Shown here: one piece after another, positions 35,643 through 43,854 of the stretch
Numbering within the stretch: position 1 is the first letter of the stretch
How the letters are laid out: the number at the start of each line of letters is the position of its first letter
From: Ereboglobus sp. PH5-10
GTDB taxonomy: Bacteria > Verrucomicrobiota > Verrucomicrobiia > Opitutales > Opitutaceae
NCBI RefSeq assembly: GCF_029504735.1
Contig: NZ_JAQFIP010000002.1
Span: forward strand, 62,001 to 126,000
Direction of reading: 5' to 3'
DNA length: 64,000 bases
Notes under the pieces: model-generated
Seen by the model: the letters and a program-made list of their open reading frames with translations, nothing else
Databases searched by the model: none
Told to the model about the DNA's origin: nothing
Position numbers and translations under genes: made by a program

Positions 35643-37073
35643 ATGGACGCCGAAAACCTCGAACGCGAACACAGGTTAAACGTCTCCCGCCAGCTCCCCA
35701 AGGGGTTTCGCGCGCGTCGAGGCTTGAACTGGGGCGTCATCGGCCTGCTCTACACGTCGTTCTACATGTGCCGCTATAATTTTTCGATAGCGAACAAGTC
35801 GATCGCCACGGAGTTCGGCTTTTCCAACGAGCAAATCGGCTGGATCATCACCGTGAACATGTTCGCCTACGGGTGCGGGCAGATCATCAACGGCCTGCTC
35901 GCCGACAAGCTCGGCGGCAAGCGCGCCATGCTTATCGGCGCGGCGGGCACCGTGATCATGAACATCCTCTTCGGCGTGGCGTCGTTCTGGGGACTGCTGG
36001 GCCTGTTTATCATGTTGCGCGGCATCGACGGGTATTTGCAGGCGTTCGGTTCGCCGGGTTTCATCAAGATCAACGTCACCTGGTTCAACAAGCGCGAGCG
36101 CGGCAAGTTCTCCGGCATCTTCGGGTTCATGATCAATCTCGGGCGGCTGGGAATCTTCTGGCTCGGGCCCTCGCTGCTCGCGGGGTTCACGCTTTTCGGC
36201 ATGTTCCATGTCGATCCGTTGCACTGGCGCTGGCTATTCTGGGTGCCCGCGGGCATCGCGACGCTGGTCGCGCTTGTGTTTGCGTTTGTCGTGAAGGCCA
36301 CGCCGGAGGAGGCGGGGTATCATATCGCCGACTTGAAGGAGCCGGACTCCGTGGCGAACGGCGGCGCGGAGGAGGGCAAGGACCCGACGATCAAGGATGT
36401 GTTTTTCCGCATCGTCACCAATCCGGTGATTTGGCTGGTGGCGTTCGCCTACGCGTGCACGGGCACCGTGCGCCAGAGCGTGGACCAGTGGTTCCCGCGC
36501 TACATCCAGGAGGTGTTCAACACGGACCTGAAGAGCACGCACTTTTTCCTGCTGGGCACGTTGATTCCGATCGTGGCGTCGGCGGGCTCGCTGATTTCGG
36601 GCTACATTTCCGACACGTTTGTCAACGGGCGCCGCGCGCCCGTGGCGGCGGTGATTTATTTTATCGAGACGATCATCATCATCCTGGCGGCGCAAATGAG
36701 CACACTCAACGGCGTCATCGTGTTTTTTGTCCTGATCGCGTTCACCGCCAACTCGACGCACTCGCTTCTCGGCACGGCGGCGGCGATGGACATAGGCGGC
36801 AGAAAAATGGCGGGCTTCGCTGCGGGCGTGATCGACTCGTTCCAATATTTCGGCGGCCTGCTTGCGGGCTTCCTGCTCGGACGCCTGCTCGACGGCAAGG
36901 GCTGGGTGTTCGATGTGTTCAGCCGCATGCACGAACTGATACTCGGGACGCCGCCCGAGGGGCACATGGGCTGGGGGCTGTATTTCTACTTCATGGCGCC
37001 GTTTGGCATGACGGGATGCGTCTTGATTTTGATCGCCGCAAGGATGAGCAAAAAACGCGGCATGACCCTGTGA
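35643..37073 (+). CDS. MFS transporter, organophosphate:phosphate antiporter (GlpT/UhpT)-like
   Basis: A 476-residue membrane protein with 12 predicted helices. The family N-terminal pattern (LNWGVIGLLYTSFYMCRYNF, then NKSIATEFGFSNEQIGWIIT) and loop 2-3 ADKLGGKRAMLIGA are typical of the OPA family, which exchanges sugar phosphates or glycerol 3-phosphate for phosphate. The mid-loop has KATPEEAGYHIADLKEPDS. The ATG at 35643 (MDAENLERE) is used; a GTG at 35631 is possible. It is divergent from pntAA. The substrate cannot be assigned. A second, more distant MFS protein lies at 50762. Confidence 0.87.
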   Translation: MDAENLEREHRLNVSRQLPKGFRARRGLNWGVIGLLYTSFYMCRYNFSIANKSIATEFGFSNEQIGWIITVNMFAYGCGQIINGLLADKLGGKRAMLIGAAGTVIMNILFGVASFWGLLGLFIMLRGIDGYLQAFGSPGFIKINVTWFNKRERGKFSGIFGFMINLGRLGIFWLGPSLLAGFTLFGMFHVDPLHWRWLFWVPAGIATLVALVFAFVVKATPEEAGYHIADLKEPDSVANGGAEEGKDPTIKDVFFRIVTNPVIWLVAFAYACTGTVRQSVDQWFPRYIQEVFNTDLKSTHFFLLGTLIPIVASAGSLISGYISDTFVNGRRAPVAAVIYFIETIIIILAAQMSTLNGVIVFFVLIAFTANSTHSLLGTAAAMDIGGRKMAGFAAGVIDSFQYFGGLLAGFLLGRLLDGKGWVFDVFSRMHELILGTPPEGHMGWGLYFYFMAPFGMTGCVLILIAARMSKKRGMTL

Positions 37074-37149
37074 TTTAAGACCGCGAAAAACAAATCCGCG
37101 CAGACAAAACCAAGGCGAACCATTCGCGGCTCCGTGCCCGCATGGCTCA

Positions 37150-37827
37150 TCACTTGCTCCTCACCCGCACCGCCTTTTTGCGGTTCGGAAAAAGCGTTCG
37201 GCAAATTTCGCACACCGTGCCGTCGCAACCGCGCGCCGTGCAGTGTTCGCGCCCGTAATAAATCATGCGCAAATGCAGTGCGTTCCAATGCTCCCGAGGG
37301 AACAGCTTTTTCAAGTCCCGCTCGGTTTGCACGACGCTCCGCCCGTCGCTCAGCCCCCATCGAAACGCAAGGCGGTGTATGTGCGTGTCCACCGGAAACG
37401 CCGGCACGCCCCACGCCTGCGCCATGACGACCGACGCCGTTTTGTGTCCCACTCCGGGCAACGCCTCCAGCTCCTCAAACGTGCGCGGCACACGGCCTTC
37501 ATGTTTTTCGACAATGATTTTTGAGAGACCCGAAAGCGCCTTCGACTTTTGCGGCGTCAACCCGCACGGCCTGATAATCCGTGCGATTTCCCCGACAGGC
37601 AGGCGCATCATTTGCTCCGGAGTCCTGGCGAGCGCGAACAACCCGGGCGTGACCTCGTTCACTCGCTTGTCCGTGCACTGCGCGGACAGCACAACCGCCA
37701 CGAGCAGCGTGAACGCATCGTCGTGCTTGAGCGGAATCGGCGTCTCGGGATAAAGCGCGGCCAGCCTTTTATCAACGTAAGCGGCGCGCGCCGCCCTGGT
37801 TTTGATCGAGGAAGATTTGCCCGGCAT
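37150..37827 (-). CDS. nth: Endonuclease III-type DNA glycosylase/AP lyase
   Basis: A 225-residue base-excision repair enzyme for oxidised pyrimidines. Conserved parts: [23 protein letters not shown], the helix-hairpin-helix [17 protein letters not shown] (catalytic Lys), and [17 protein letters not shown] (catalytic Asp). The C-terminal iron-sulfur loop is odd: Cys residues in [20 protein letters not shown] are spaced x4, x4, x2 instead of the classical x6, x2, x5. The ATG at 37827 ([11 protein letters not shown]) is chosen. It is convergent with the MFS gene. Confidence 0.93.
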   Translation of the reverse strand: MPGKSSSIKTRAARAAYVDKRLAALYPETPIPLKHDDAFTLLVAVVLSAQCTDKRVNEVTPGLFALARTPEQMMRLPVGEIARIIRPCGLTPQKSKALSGLSKIIVEKHEGRVPRTFEELEALPGVGHKTASVVMAQAWGVPAFPVDTHIHRLAFRWGLSDGRSVVQTERDLKKLFPREHWNALHLRMIYYGREHCTARGCDGTVCEICRTLFPNRKKAVRVRSK

Positions 37828-38003
37828 GGCTGTTACGAGAACCCCGGGCGGGGCGCATCGCGAGAGAAAAAACCGCGGGGAAAGGGAGCGTTGTTGAAAA
37901 ATCGGACACGAGACTCTTGCGCCTTGCCTTGCGTTCCGCGGCATGGCATTCTTCTGGCTTTCAGGAGCTAAAACAAACACCCAACCCAACCAAAAAAATC
38001 GCC

Positions 38004-38789
38004 ATGCCCTCAGCCCAATATCTCGATTCCCTCTTCAACCTTAACGGCAAGGTCGCCGTCGTGATCGGCGGCACGGGCGAACTTTGCGGCGCGATGGCCG
38101 AGGGCCTCGCCGGCGCGGGCGCCGAGGTCGTCCTCGTCGGGCGCAACGAGGAAAAGGCAAACGCCCGCCTCGCGAAAATCACCGCCGTCGGCGGCAAGGG
38201 TTATTTCGTCGCCGCCGAGGCGAGCAGCAAAAAGGCCATCGAGGATTTGCTCGCCACCGTCCTCCGGCGCTCCGGCAAGGTCGATATCGTCGTCAACGGC
38301 GCGGGCGTGAACTCCGCCACGCCCTACCTCGAAATTCCCGAGGACGAGTTTGACCGCATCATGAACGTCAACCTCAAGGGCGTGTTCCTGGGATGCCAGG
38401 TTTTCGGCAAATACCTCGTCGAGCGCGGCGAGGGCGGCTCGATCATAAACCTCGGCTCGATGTCCGGCATGATTCCGCTCTCCCGCGTGTTCACCTACTC
38501 GGCTTCGAAGGCGGCGGTGCACAACCTCTCCAAAAACCTCGCGCGCGAATGGGCCGGGGCAAACGTCCGCGTCAACATTCTCGTCCCCGGCTTTTTCCCC
38601 GCCGAGCAAAACCGCAAGGTGCTCACGCCCGACCGCATCGCCTCGATCATGGCCCACACGCCGATGAAGCGCTTCGGCGAGGCCAACGAACTGGTCGGCG
38701 CCACGCTCCTCATGGCAAGCGACGCGGGCAAATTCATCACCGGCTCCGAAATCATCGTCGATGGCGGTTACCATGCGATGACGATTTGA
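38004..38789 (+). CDS. Short-chain dehydrogenase/reductase (mannonate/gluconate oxidoreductase-like)
   Basis: A 261-residue SDR. The NAD(P) loop is [20 protein letters not shown] (TGxxxGxG variant with GELCG), NGAG follows at about 100, the catalytic Ser is in [11 protein letters not shown], and YxxxK is [20 protein letters not shown]. The C-terminus has [20 protein letters not shown]. The GGTGELCG loop and overall look resemble SDRs annotated as D-mannonate oxidoreductase or fructuronate reductase, acting in hexuronate use; this is a weak assignment. It is a single gene starting 176 bp after the divergent nth. Confidence 0.85.
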   Translation: MPSAQYLDSLFNLNGKVAVVIGGTGELCGAMAEGLAGAGAEVVLVGRNEEKANARLAKITAVGGKGYFVAAEASSKKAIEDLLATVLRRSGKVDIVVNGAGVNSATPYLEIPEDEFDRIMNVNLKGVFLGCQVFGKYLVERGEGGSIINLGSMSGMIPLSRVFTYSASKAAVHNLSKNLAREWAGANVRVNILVPGFFPAEQNRKVLTPDRIASIMAHTPMKRFGEANELVGATLLMASDAGKFITGSEIIVDGGYHAMTI

Positions 38790-38922
38790 GTTTCTTTGAT
38801 CCATTTGGAAAAAGCGCGGACTTTTTTGGGGCCGCGTTTTTTTAGTTTTGAGGCGCGAATGAACACGATTGCTTGCTTGCCATTCCGCAATCCGCATTCC
38901 GAAATCCGCATTTTCAAAAAAG

Positions 38923-39729
38923 ATGGAACGAATCACCAGCCTTCAGAACCCGCGCGTAAAGCAGCTCGTGCGCATGCGCGACCGGCGTCCGCGCGATGAG
39001 GCGGGCGCGTTTCTCATCGAGGGCTACCGGCAAATCCGGCGCGCGCTCGAAAAGAACATAATGCTCTCCGAATTGTATTTTTCGCCCGATTGGTTCCTCG
39101 GCGAAAACGAACCCGCGCTCATCGAGCAGGCGCGCGCGGCCGGCGCGCAGGTTGTCGAGCTCTCGAAGGACGCGTTTGCCAAGGTCGCGTATCGCGAGCG
39201 TCCGGACGGTTTGCTCGCCGTCGCCCCGCAATGGCACAACACGCTTGAATCGCTCGAACCGATTCTGAACGGCAAGGCCGCGCCGTTTTTGCTCGTTGTC
39301 GAGGCGATTGAAAAACCGGGCAATCTCGGCACGATTTTGCGCAGCGCGGACGCGGCGGGAATCGACGCGGTGATCGTGTGCGATCCGGTGACGGATATTT
39401 TTAATCCAAACGTCGTTCGCTCATCGACGGGCGTTTTGTTTTCGGTGCCCGTGGTCATTGCGGAGAGCCAGCCGGTGCGCGCGTGGTTGCGCGAGCGCGG
39501 CATTCGCGCAGTGGCCACGACTCCCTCGGCGACCGGGCTGCACTACGACGCCGATTTGCGCGGCCCGCTAGCGATCATCATGGGCAGCGAGCAATACGGC
39601 TTGAGCGATTTTTGGCTGGCGGAAAGCGATGCGCGCGTGCGCATCCCGATGGCCGGCCAGGCCGATTCGCTGAACGTGGCGATGGCGACAATCATCACGC
39701 TGTTCGAGGCGGTGCGGCAGCGAAGGTAG
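38923..39729 (+). CDS. TrmH/SpoU-family RNA 2'-O-methyltransferase
   Basis: A 268-residue SPOUT enzyme. The N-terminal substrate-binding domain has RITSLQNPRVKQLVRMRDRR and GAFLIEGYRQIRRALE. The C-terminal knot domain has FLLVVEAIEKPGNLGTILRS (motif 1), PNVVRSSTGVLFSVPVV, GPLAIIMGSEQYGLSDFWL (motif 2) and RIPMAGQADSLNVAMATIIT (motif 3). The target is rRNA or tRNA ribose. The stop codon TAG at 39727-39729 lies inside the arm of a palindromic repeat. ATG at 38923 is chosen; the spacer before it carries 'ccgcattccgaaatccgcat' short-word repeats. Confidence 0.94.
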   Translation: MERITSLQNPRVKQLVRMRDRRPRDEAGAFLIEGYRQIRRALEKNIMLSELYFSPDWFLGENEPALIEQARAAGAQVVELSKDAFAKVAYRERPDGLLAVAPQWHNTLESLEPILNGKAAPFLLVVEAIEKPGNLGTILRSADAAGIDAVIVCDPVTDIFNPNVVRSSTGVLFSVPVVIAESQPVRAWLRERGIRAVATTPSATGLHYDADLRGPLAIIMGSEQYGLSDFWLAESDARVRIPMAGQADSLNVAMATIITLFEAVRQRR

Positions 39730-39796
39730 CACAGACATTCTTGTCTGTGCCGTGAATCGTGCGCCGCTTTGCACAGACAGGAATGTCTGTGCTACC
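39725..39796. repeat. Inverted pair of GCACAGACA palindromes between two convergent genes
   Basis: Two copies of the 22-bp palindrome GCACAGACA-N4-TGTCTGTGC lie at 39729-39750 and 39771-39792. The flanking GGTA/TACC makes a 26-bp inverted repeat with one mismatch (39725-39750 against 39771-39796). The TAG in each GGTAGCAC end is the stop codon of the gene entering from that side. A related single copy is at 18349-18370. It probably forms a strong hairpin in both transcripts. Confidence 0.9.
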
Positions 39797-40361
39797 TTGT
39801 GCGGCGGGGCATCAAACCCATCGCGCCGATTATCGCGCGGAAGGGCGCGAGGAGCACGAGCGCCATGGCGAGTTTTACGCACAGGTCGCCCGCGCCGAGT
39901 GTGATCCACGGCAGGCCGGTGCCCGCGAAGGCGATGGAGAAAAAGATCAGCGTGTCGATGGAGGAAGCCACGCACGAACCGAGCAGCGGCGCCTTCCACC
40001 AAGTTTTTTTGCGCAGTTGGTTGAACACCGCGATGTCGAGCAGTTGCGACACGATGAACGCCGCGCCCGACGCCACCGCCACGCGCCATTGCACTTGCGC
40101 GAGCAGCGAAAACGCCACGCCGCACACAAAGCCGACCCACGCTACGCGGCGCGCGAGCGACGGGCCCGCCCAGCGGTTGCACACGTCGGTCACAAGATAT
40201 GTGAGCGGATACGAAAACGCGCCGTAGGTCAGCCAGTCGTTTATCGGATACTGCACGAGCACGTTTGAGAGCAGGACAACGCCCGCCATGCTCAACACCG
40301 GCAGCACGATGCGCCGCCACGAAAAGCCGCCCTCGGCGGCACCAGTTGGATTATTGTTCAT
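39792..40361 (-). CDS. yhhQ: Queuosine precursor transporter, YhhQ family
   Basis: A 189-residue membrane protein with about six helices (VLSMAGVVLLSNVLVQYPIN; FSYPLTYLVTDVCNRWAG; AAFIVSQLLDIAVFNQLRKK; PLLGSCVASSIDTLIFFSIA). Family hallmarks are YPLTYLVTDVCNRWAGPSLA and SSIDTLIFFSIAFAG. YhhQ imports queuosine precursors (preQ0/preQ1). The ATG at 40361 (third Met of the longer frame; the first is a TTG) is used. The stop codon TAG is contributed by a palindromic repeat shared with the convergent methyltransferase gene. Confidence 0.92.
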   Translation of the reverse strand: MNNNPTGAAEGGFSWRRIVLPVLSMAGVVLLSNVLVQYPINDWLTYGAFSYPLTYLVTDVCNRWAGPSLARRVAWVGFVCGVAFSLLAQVQWRVAVASGAAFIVSQLLDIAVFNQLRKKTWWKAPLLGSCVASSIDTLIFFSIAFAGTGLPWITLGAGDLCVKLAMALVLLAPFRAIIGAMGLMPRRTR

Positions 40362-40402
40362 GTTCAATTTTGTTATAGCGGGTGGTTGAAACCGCGTGGA
40401 GG

Positions 40403-40521
40403 GAAAGGCTGAAGGTCTGAAGGACTGAAGGGCTGAAGGTGGCGGCCTTTAGATTCTGTCTTCTGGCACTCTGGCCTCTGGCTTTCTGGTTATTTCAGCC
40501 TTCAGACCTTCAGGTTTTCAG
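40403..40521. repeat. Inverted short-word repeat (CTGAAGG family)
   Basis: The left part (40403-40439) has four tandem 'CTGAAGG' words, and the right part (40493-40521) the complementary 'CCTTCAG' words, giving a foldback sharing CTGAAGGTCTGAAGG. Between them, 'tctggcactctggcctctgg' words are seen. It fills the spacer between yhhQ and the DUF1015 gene. Confidence 0.6.
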
Positions 40522-40530
40522 GCTTTTTCT

Positions 40531-41745
40531 TCAAAACGTGTGGATTGCTAGGCCGGAGCGGAGTTTGGGTTCGAACCAGGTGCTCTTGGGCGGCATGATT
40601 TCGCCGGCGTCGGCGATGTCCATGAGTTGCTCCACGGTGGTCGGATACATCGAGAAGGCCACGCCGCCGTCGGCGTCAACGCGCTTCACGAGTTCGTCCG
40701 TGCCGCGGATGCCGCCGACAAAATCGATGCGTTTGCTGGTGCGCGGGTCGTCGATGCCGAGGAGCGGCGCGAGGAGTTTGTTTTGCAGCACGCTCACGTC
40801 GAGCCGGCCAACGGGGCCGGCGTTTGCGTCGGCGGTGCATCGGAGTCCATACCATTTTCCGCCGAGATACATGCTCACGCGGCCAACGGCGTCGGGCGAT
40901 GGGTTTGCGTTTTCCTCGAGTCCGAAAATGTTTTTCACACTGGCGAGAAACGCCTCGGGTGTGTGGCCGTTGAGGTCGGCGACGATGCGGTTGTAGGGGA
41001 GGATTTTCAGTTCGCTCGCGGGGAAGAGCACGGCGAGGAACCAGTTGTAGTCCTCGGCGCCGTTGTGTTGCGCGTTGCGCGAGCGGCGGAGGCGGGCGAC
41101 GCGCGCGGCGGAGGCGGCTCGGTGGTGTCCGTCGGCGATGTAGGTGACGGGCACGGCGCCAAACGCGGCGATCCACTCGGCGCCGCCGGCCACGCGCCAA
41201 AACGTGTGGCGGATGCCGTCGGGCGCGGCGAAGTCGTGGAGCGGTTTTTCCGCGGTCTTGGCGTTGACGAGCGCGGTTACGGCGGGGGCGTCGCGGTAGG
41301 TGAGGAACACGGGGCCGGTGTTGGCGCTGATGGTGTCGATGAGGCGCGTGCGGTCGTCCTCCTTGTCCTTGCGCGTTTTTTCGTGCTTCTTGATCAGCTC
41401 GGCGTCGTAATCCTCGACGTTGGTGAGCGCGACGATGCCGCGCTGCACGTGCTCGCCCATTTGCTGCTGGTAAACGTAAATGCACGGCTCCGTTTCGCGG
41501 ACGAGCGCGCCCTCGCCTTGGAGCTTCTGGAACATTTCGAGCGCCTTGGCGTAAACCTGGTCGCTGTAAATGTCGGTGCCGGCGGGGAAGGCGATTTCGG
41601 CGCGGTCAACGTGCAGCAGGCTGAGGGGCTTGCCGGCGGCGAGCGCGGCGGCCTCGGTTGTATTGACGACGTCGTAGGGCACACAGGCCACCTCGGCGAC
41701 GAGTTCGGGTTTAGGAACGAGACCTTTGAAGGCGCGGATTCTCAT
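40531..41745 (-). CDS. DUF1015 family protein
   Basis: A 404-residue soluble protein. The family N-terminus MRIRAFKGLVPKPELVAEVA ... CVPYDVVNTTEA is clear. Further blocks: PLSLLHVDRAEIAFPAGTDI, HEKTRKDKEDDRTRLIDTI, VTYIADGHHRAASAARVARL and ALLGIDDPRTSKRIDFVGG, and it ends near MPPKSTWFEPKLRSGL. DUF1015 proteins are widespread but their role is unknown; they are thought to be related to a kinase or ParB-like fold. The GHHR and DDRTRLID motifs suggest a phosphate or nucleotide site. The ATG at 41745 is used. glmS lies 118 bp upstream on the same strand. Confidence 0.92.
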   Translation of the reverse strand: MRIRAFKGLVPKPELVAEVACVPYDVVNTTEAAALAAGKPLSLLHVDRAEIAFPAGTDIYSDQVYAKALEMFQKLQGEGALVRETEPCIYVYQQQMGEHVQRGIVALTNVEDYDAELIKKHEKTRKDKEDDRTRLIDTISANTGPVFLTYRDAPAVTALVNAKTAEKPLHDFAAPDGIRHTFWRVAGGAEWIAAFGAVPVTYIADGHHRAASAARVARLRRSRNAQHNGAEDYNWFLAVLFPASELKILPYNRIVADLNGHTPEAFLASVKNIFGLEENANPSPDAVGRVSMYLGGKWYGLRCTADANAGPVGRLDVSVLQNKLLAPLLGIDDPRTSKRIDFVGGIRGTDELVKRVDADGGVAFSMYPTTVEQLMDIADAGEIMPPKSTWFEPKLRSGLAIHTF

Positions 41746-41863
41746 AAAAAATGCGGAATGCGGATTTGGATTGTGGAATGAAAAACCGTGAAGGGTGGGG
41801 CCGCCCGGCGCGTGCGTCAAGCGAGCGCGTGCACACGGCGCGGTTGTGCTTTGCGGGACAGGC

Positions 41864-43726
41864 TCACTCCACCGTCACCGATTTGGCGAGGTTGCGCGGC
41901 TTGTCCACGTCGCAGCCGCGTTCGAGGGCGATGTGGTAGCTGAGGAGTTGGACGGGGATCGTGGCGATGACCGGGAGGATGGCTTCGTGGCAGTCGGGCA
42001 GGTGGATGATTTCGTCGGCGACACCGGGCGGGAACTCGCAGCCTTCGGTTGTGATGACGATGGTTTTGCCTTTGCGGGCCTTGATTTCCTGGATCGAGGA
42101 AACGAGTTTGTTGAAGATTTCCCCCTTGGGCGCGAAGAAGACGGCGGGGCATTTTTCGCTGACGAGCGCGATGGGGCCGTGCTTCATTTCGGCGGCGGGG
42201 TAGCCCTCGGCGTGGATGTAGGAAATCTCCTTCAGCTTGAGCGCGCCCTCGAGCGCGATGGGGAAGAGCGAGAGGCGCCCGAGGAAGAGCATGTCCTGGT
42301 AGTGCGCGTAGCGTTTGGCGATGTCGCGGATGTGAGCGGCTTGTGTTTCGAGCACGCGGCGCACGAGGTCGGGCGCGGACTTGATCGCCTGCGCGTAGGC
42401 GAGGCCGTCGTTGTAGCTCATGTCTCTCATGCGGGCGATGTAGAGCGCGAGCATGGCGCCGATGAGGATTTGCGAGGTGAAGGCTTTTGTGGAGGCGACG
42501 CCGATTTCGGGGCCGACGTGCTGGTAAATGCCGCCGTCGGATTCGCGCGCGATGCTGGAGCCGACGGTGTTGTTGATCGCGAGCACCTTGTAGCCTTTGC
42601 GCTTGGCCTCGCGGAGCGCGCCGAGGGTGTCGATTGTCTCGCCGGACTGGCTGAGGACAAAGAAGAGCGTGTTGCGGTCGAGCGGGGTGTTGCGGTAGCG
42701 GAACTCCGATGCGTAATCGACTTCGACGGGCAGGCGCGCGAAGCGCTCGATGAGGTGCTCGGCGACGAGGCAGGCGTGCCACGCGGTGCCGCAGCCGAGG
42801 AAGACGATGCGGTCAACCTGGCGGAGCTCGGCGGCGGTGAGGTTGAGGCCGCCGAAATTGGCCGTGCTGCCGTCCTCCGAGAAGCGGCCTCGCATGGAGT
42901 TTTCGAGCGCGGCGGGCTGCTCGAAAATTTCCTTTTCCATGTAGTGTTTGTAATCGCCGAGCGAGGCGGCCTCGATGTTCCAGCTCACGGTGTCCACGAC
43001 GGGGTCAACGTCCTCCTCGTTTTGCGTGATGATGGAAAACTCCTTCGGCGTGATGTGCAGGAGCTCGCCGTCCTTGAGATAGACGACGTTTTGCGTGCGG
43101 CTGACGAGCGCGGCGACATCGCTGGCGAGGATGTATTCCTGGTCGCCGACGCCGAGGACGAGCGGCGAGGCCTTGCGCGCGGCGACGATTTCGCCCGGGC
43201 AATCTGTGCAGAGCGCGGCGATGCCGTAGGTGCCCTCGACGTGCATGAGCGCGCGGCGCACGCTCTCGAAGAAACGGCTTTTGCCGGAATCGGGCGCGGG
43301 CTCGGGTTCCTTGGCATAGTGGTAGGCGATGAGATTGCAGAGCGCCTCGGTGTCGGTTTCGGACGAAAACGCGTAACCCTTGCCGACGAGAAATTTCTTC
43401 ATGCCGGCGTAGTTTTCGATGACGCCGTTGTGGATGAGCGCGAACTTGCCGTCGCTGCTGGCGTGCGGGTGGGCGTTGGCGTCGGTGACGCCGCCGTGCG
43501 TGGCCCAGCGCGTGTGGCCGATGCCGGTCGTGCCGGTGAAGCGGTGGCGGGCGGCTTCCTTGACGAGGTTTTCGACGCGGCCTGTTTTTTTGGCGATGTC
43601 GATCTGCCCGCCTTGAAGAACCGCTATGCCCGCCGAGTCGTAACCGCGATATTCGAGGCGCTTGAGGCCCTCGATGAGGATTGCCGCTGCTTTTTGTTTG
43701 CCGACGTAACCGACGATGCCGCACAT
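41864..43726 (-). CDS. glmS: Glutamine--fructose-6-phosphate aminotransferase (isomerizing)
   Basis: Makes glucosamine 6-phosphate for peptidoglycan and lipid A. The 620-residue protein starts MCGIVGYVGKQKAA, with Cys2 the glutaminase nucleophile. It has GIGHTRWATHGGVTDANAHP, the isomerase-domain VEYASEFRYR-like VDYASEFRYRNTP, FVLSQSGETIDTLGALREAK, ASTKAFTSQILIGAML and the terminal CDVDKPRNLAKSVTVE. Length is normal. It is divergent from glgC over a 128-bp spacer. No glmS ribozyme was recognised, and the spacer is short for one. Confidence 0.98.
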   Translation of the reverse strand: MCGIVGYVGKQKAAAILIEGLKRLEYRGYDSAGIAVLQGGQIDIAKKTGRVENLVKEAARHRFTGTTGIGHTRWATHGGVTDANAHPHASSDGKFALIHNGVIENYAGMKKFLVGKGYAFSSETDTEALCNLIAYHYAKEPEPAPDSGKSRFFESVRRALMHVEGTYGIAALCTDCPGEIVAARKASPLVLGVGDQEYILASDVAALVSRTQNVVYLKDGELLHITPKEFSIITQNEEDVDPVVDTVSWNIEAASLGDYKHYMEKEIFEQPAALENSMRGRFSEDGSTANFGGLNLTAAELRQVDRIVFLGCGTAWHACLVAEHLIERFARLPVEVDYASEFRYRNTPLDRNTLFFVLSQSGETIDTLGALREAKRKGYKVLAINNTVGSSIARESDGGIYQHVGPEIGVASTKAFTSQILIGAMLALYIARMRDMSYNDGLAYAQAIKSAPDLVRRVLETQAAHIRDIAKRYAHYQDMLFLGRLSLFPIALEGALKLKEISYIHAEGYPAAEMKHGPIALVSEKCPAVFFAPKGEIFNKLVSSIQEIKARKGKTIVITTEGCEFPPGVADEIIHLPDCHEAILPVIATIPVQLLSYHIALERGCDVDKPRNLAKSVTVE

Positions 43727-43799
43727 GTGGGATCAGGAAAATTTGATTGTTGAGAATTTATTTTTCTTTTGACTCGCGAAACTAGGGACAAGACGGAAA

Positions 43800-43813
43800 A
43801 GTGTGGTGACACT
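43800..43813. promoter_or_regulatory. Small palindrome AGTGT-GGTG-ACACT between glmS and glgC
   Basis: Perfect 5-bp arms around a 4-bp centre in the 128-bp divergent spacer, 42 bp before the glgC start and 74 bp before glmS. It could be an operator or a chance palindrome. No promoter hexamers were convincing. Confidence 0.3.
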
Positions 43814-43854
43814 TCAGCCCTATCAGAAAAAACATACCTTAATAGCATACAACC

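Noticed and set aside
41795..43753. Very long open frame (652 codons) antisense to glmS
   Set aside because: A shadow frame of a conserved GC-rich gene; no start context or family resemblance.
43727..43854. glmS ribozyme upstream of glmS
   Set aside because: The 128-bp divergent spacer is short for the ribozyme and shows none of its conserved core.
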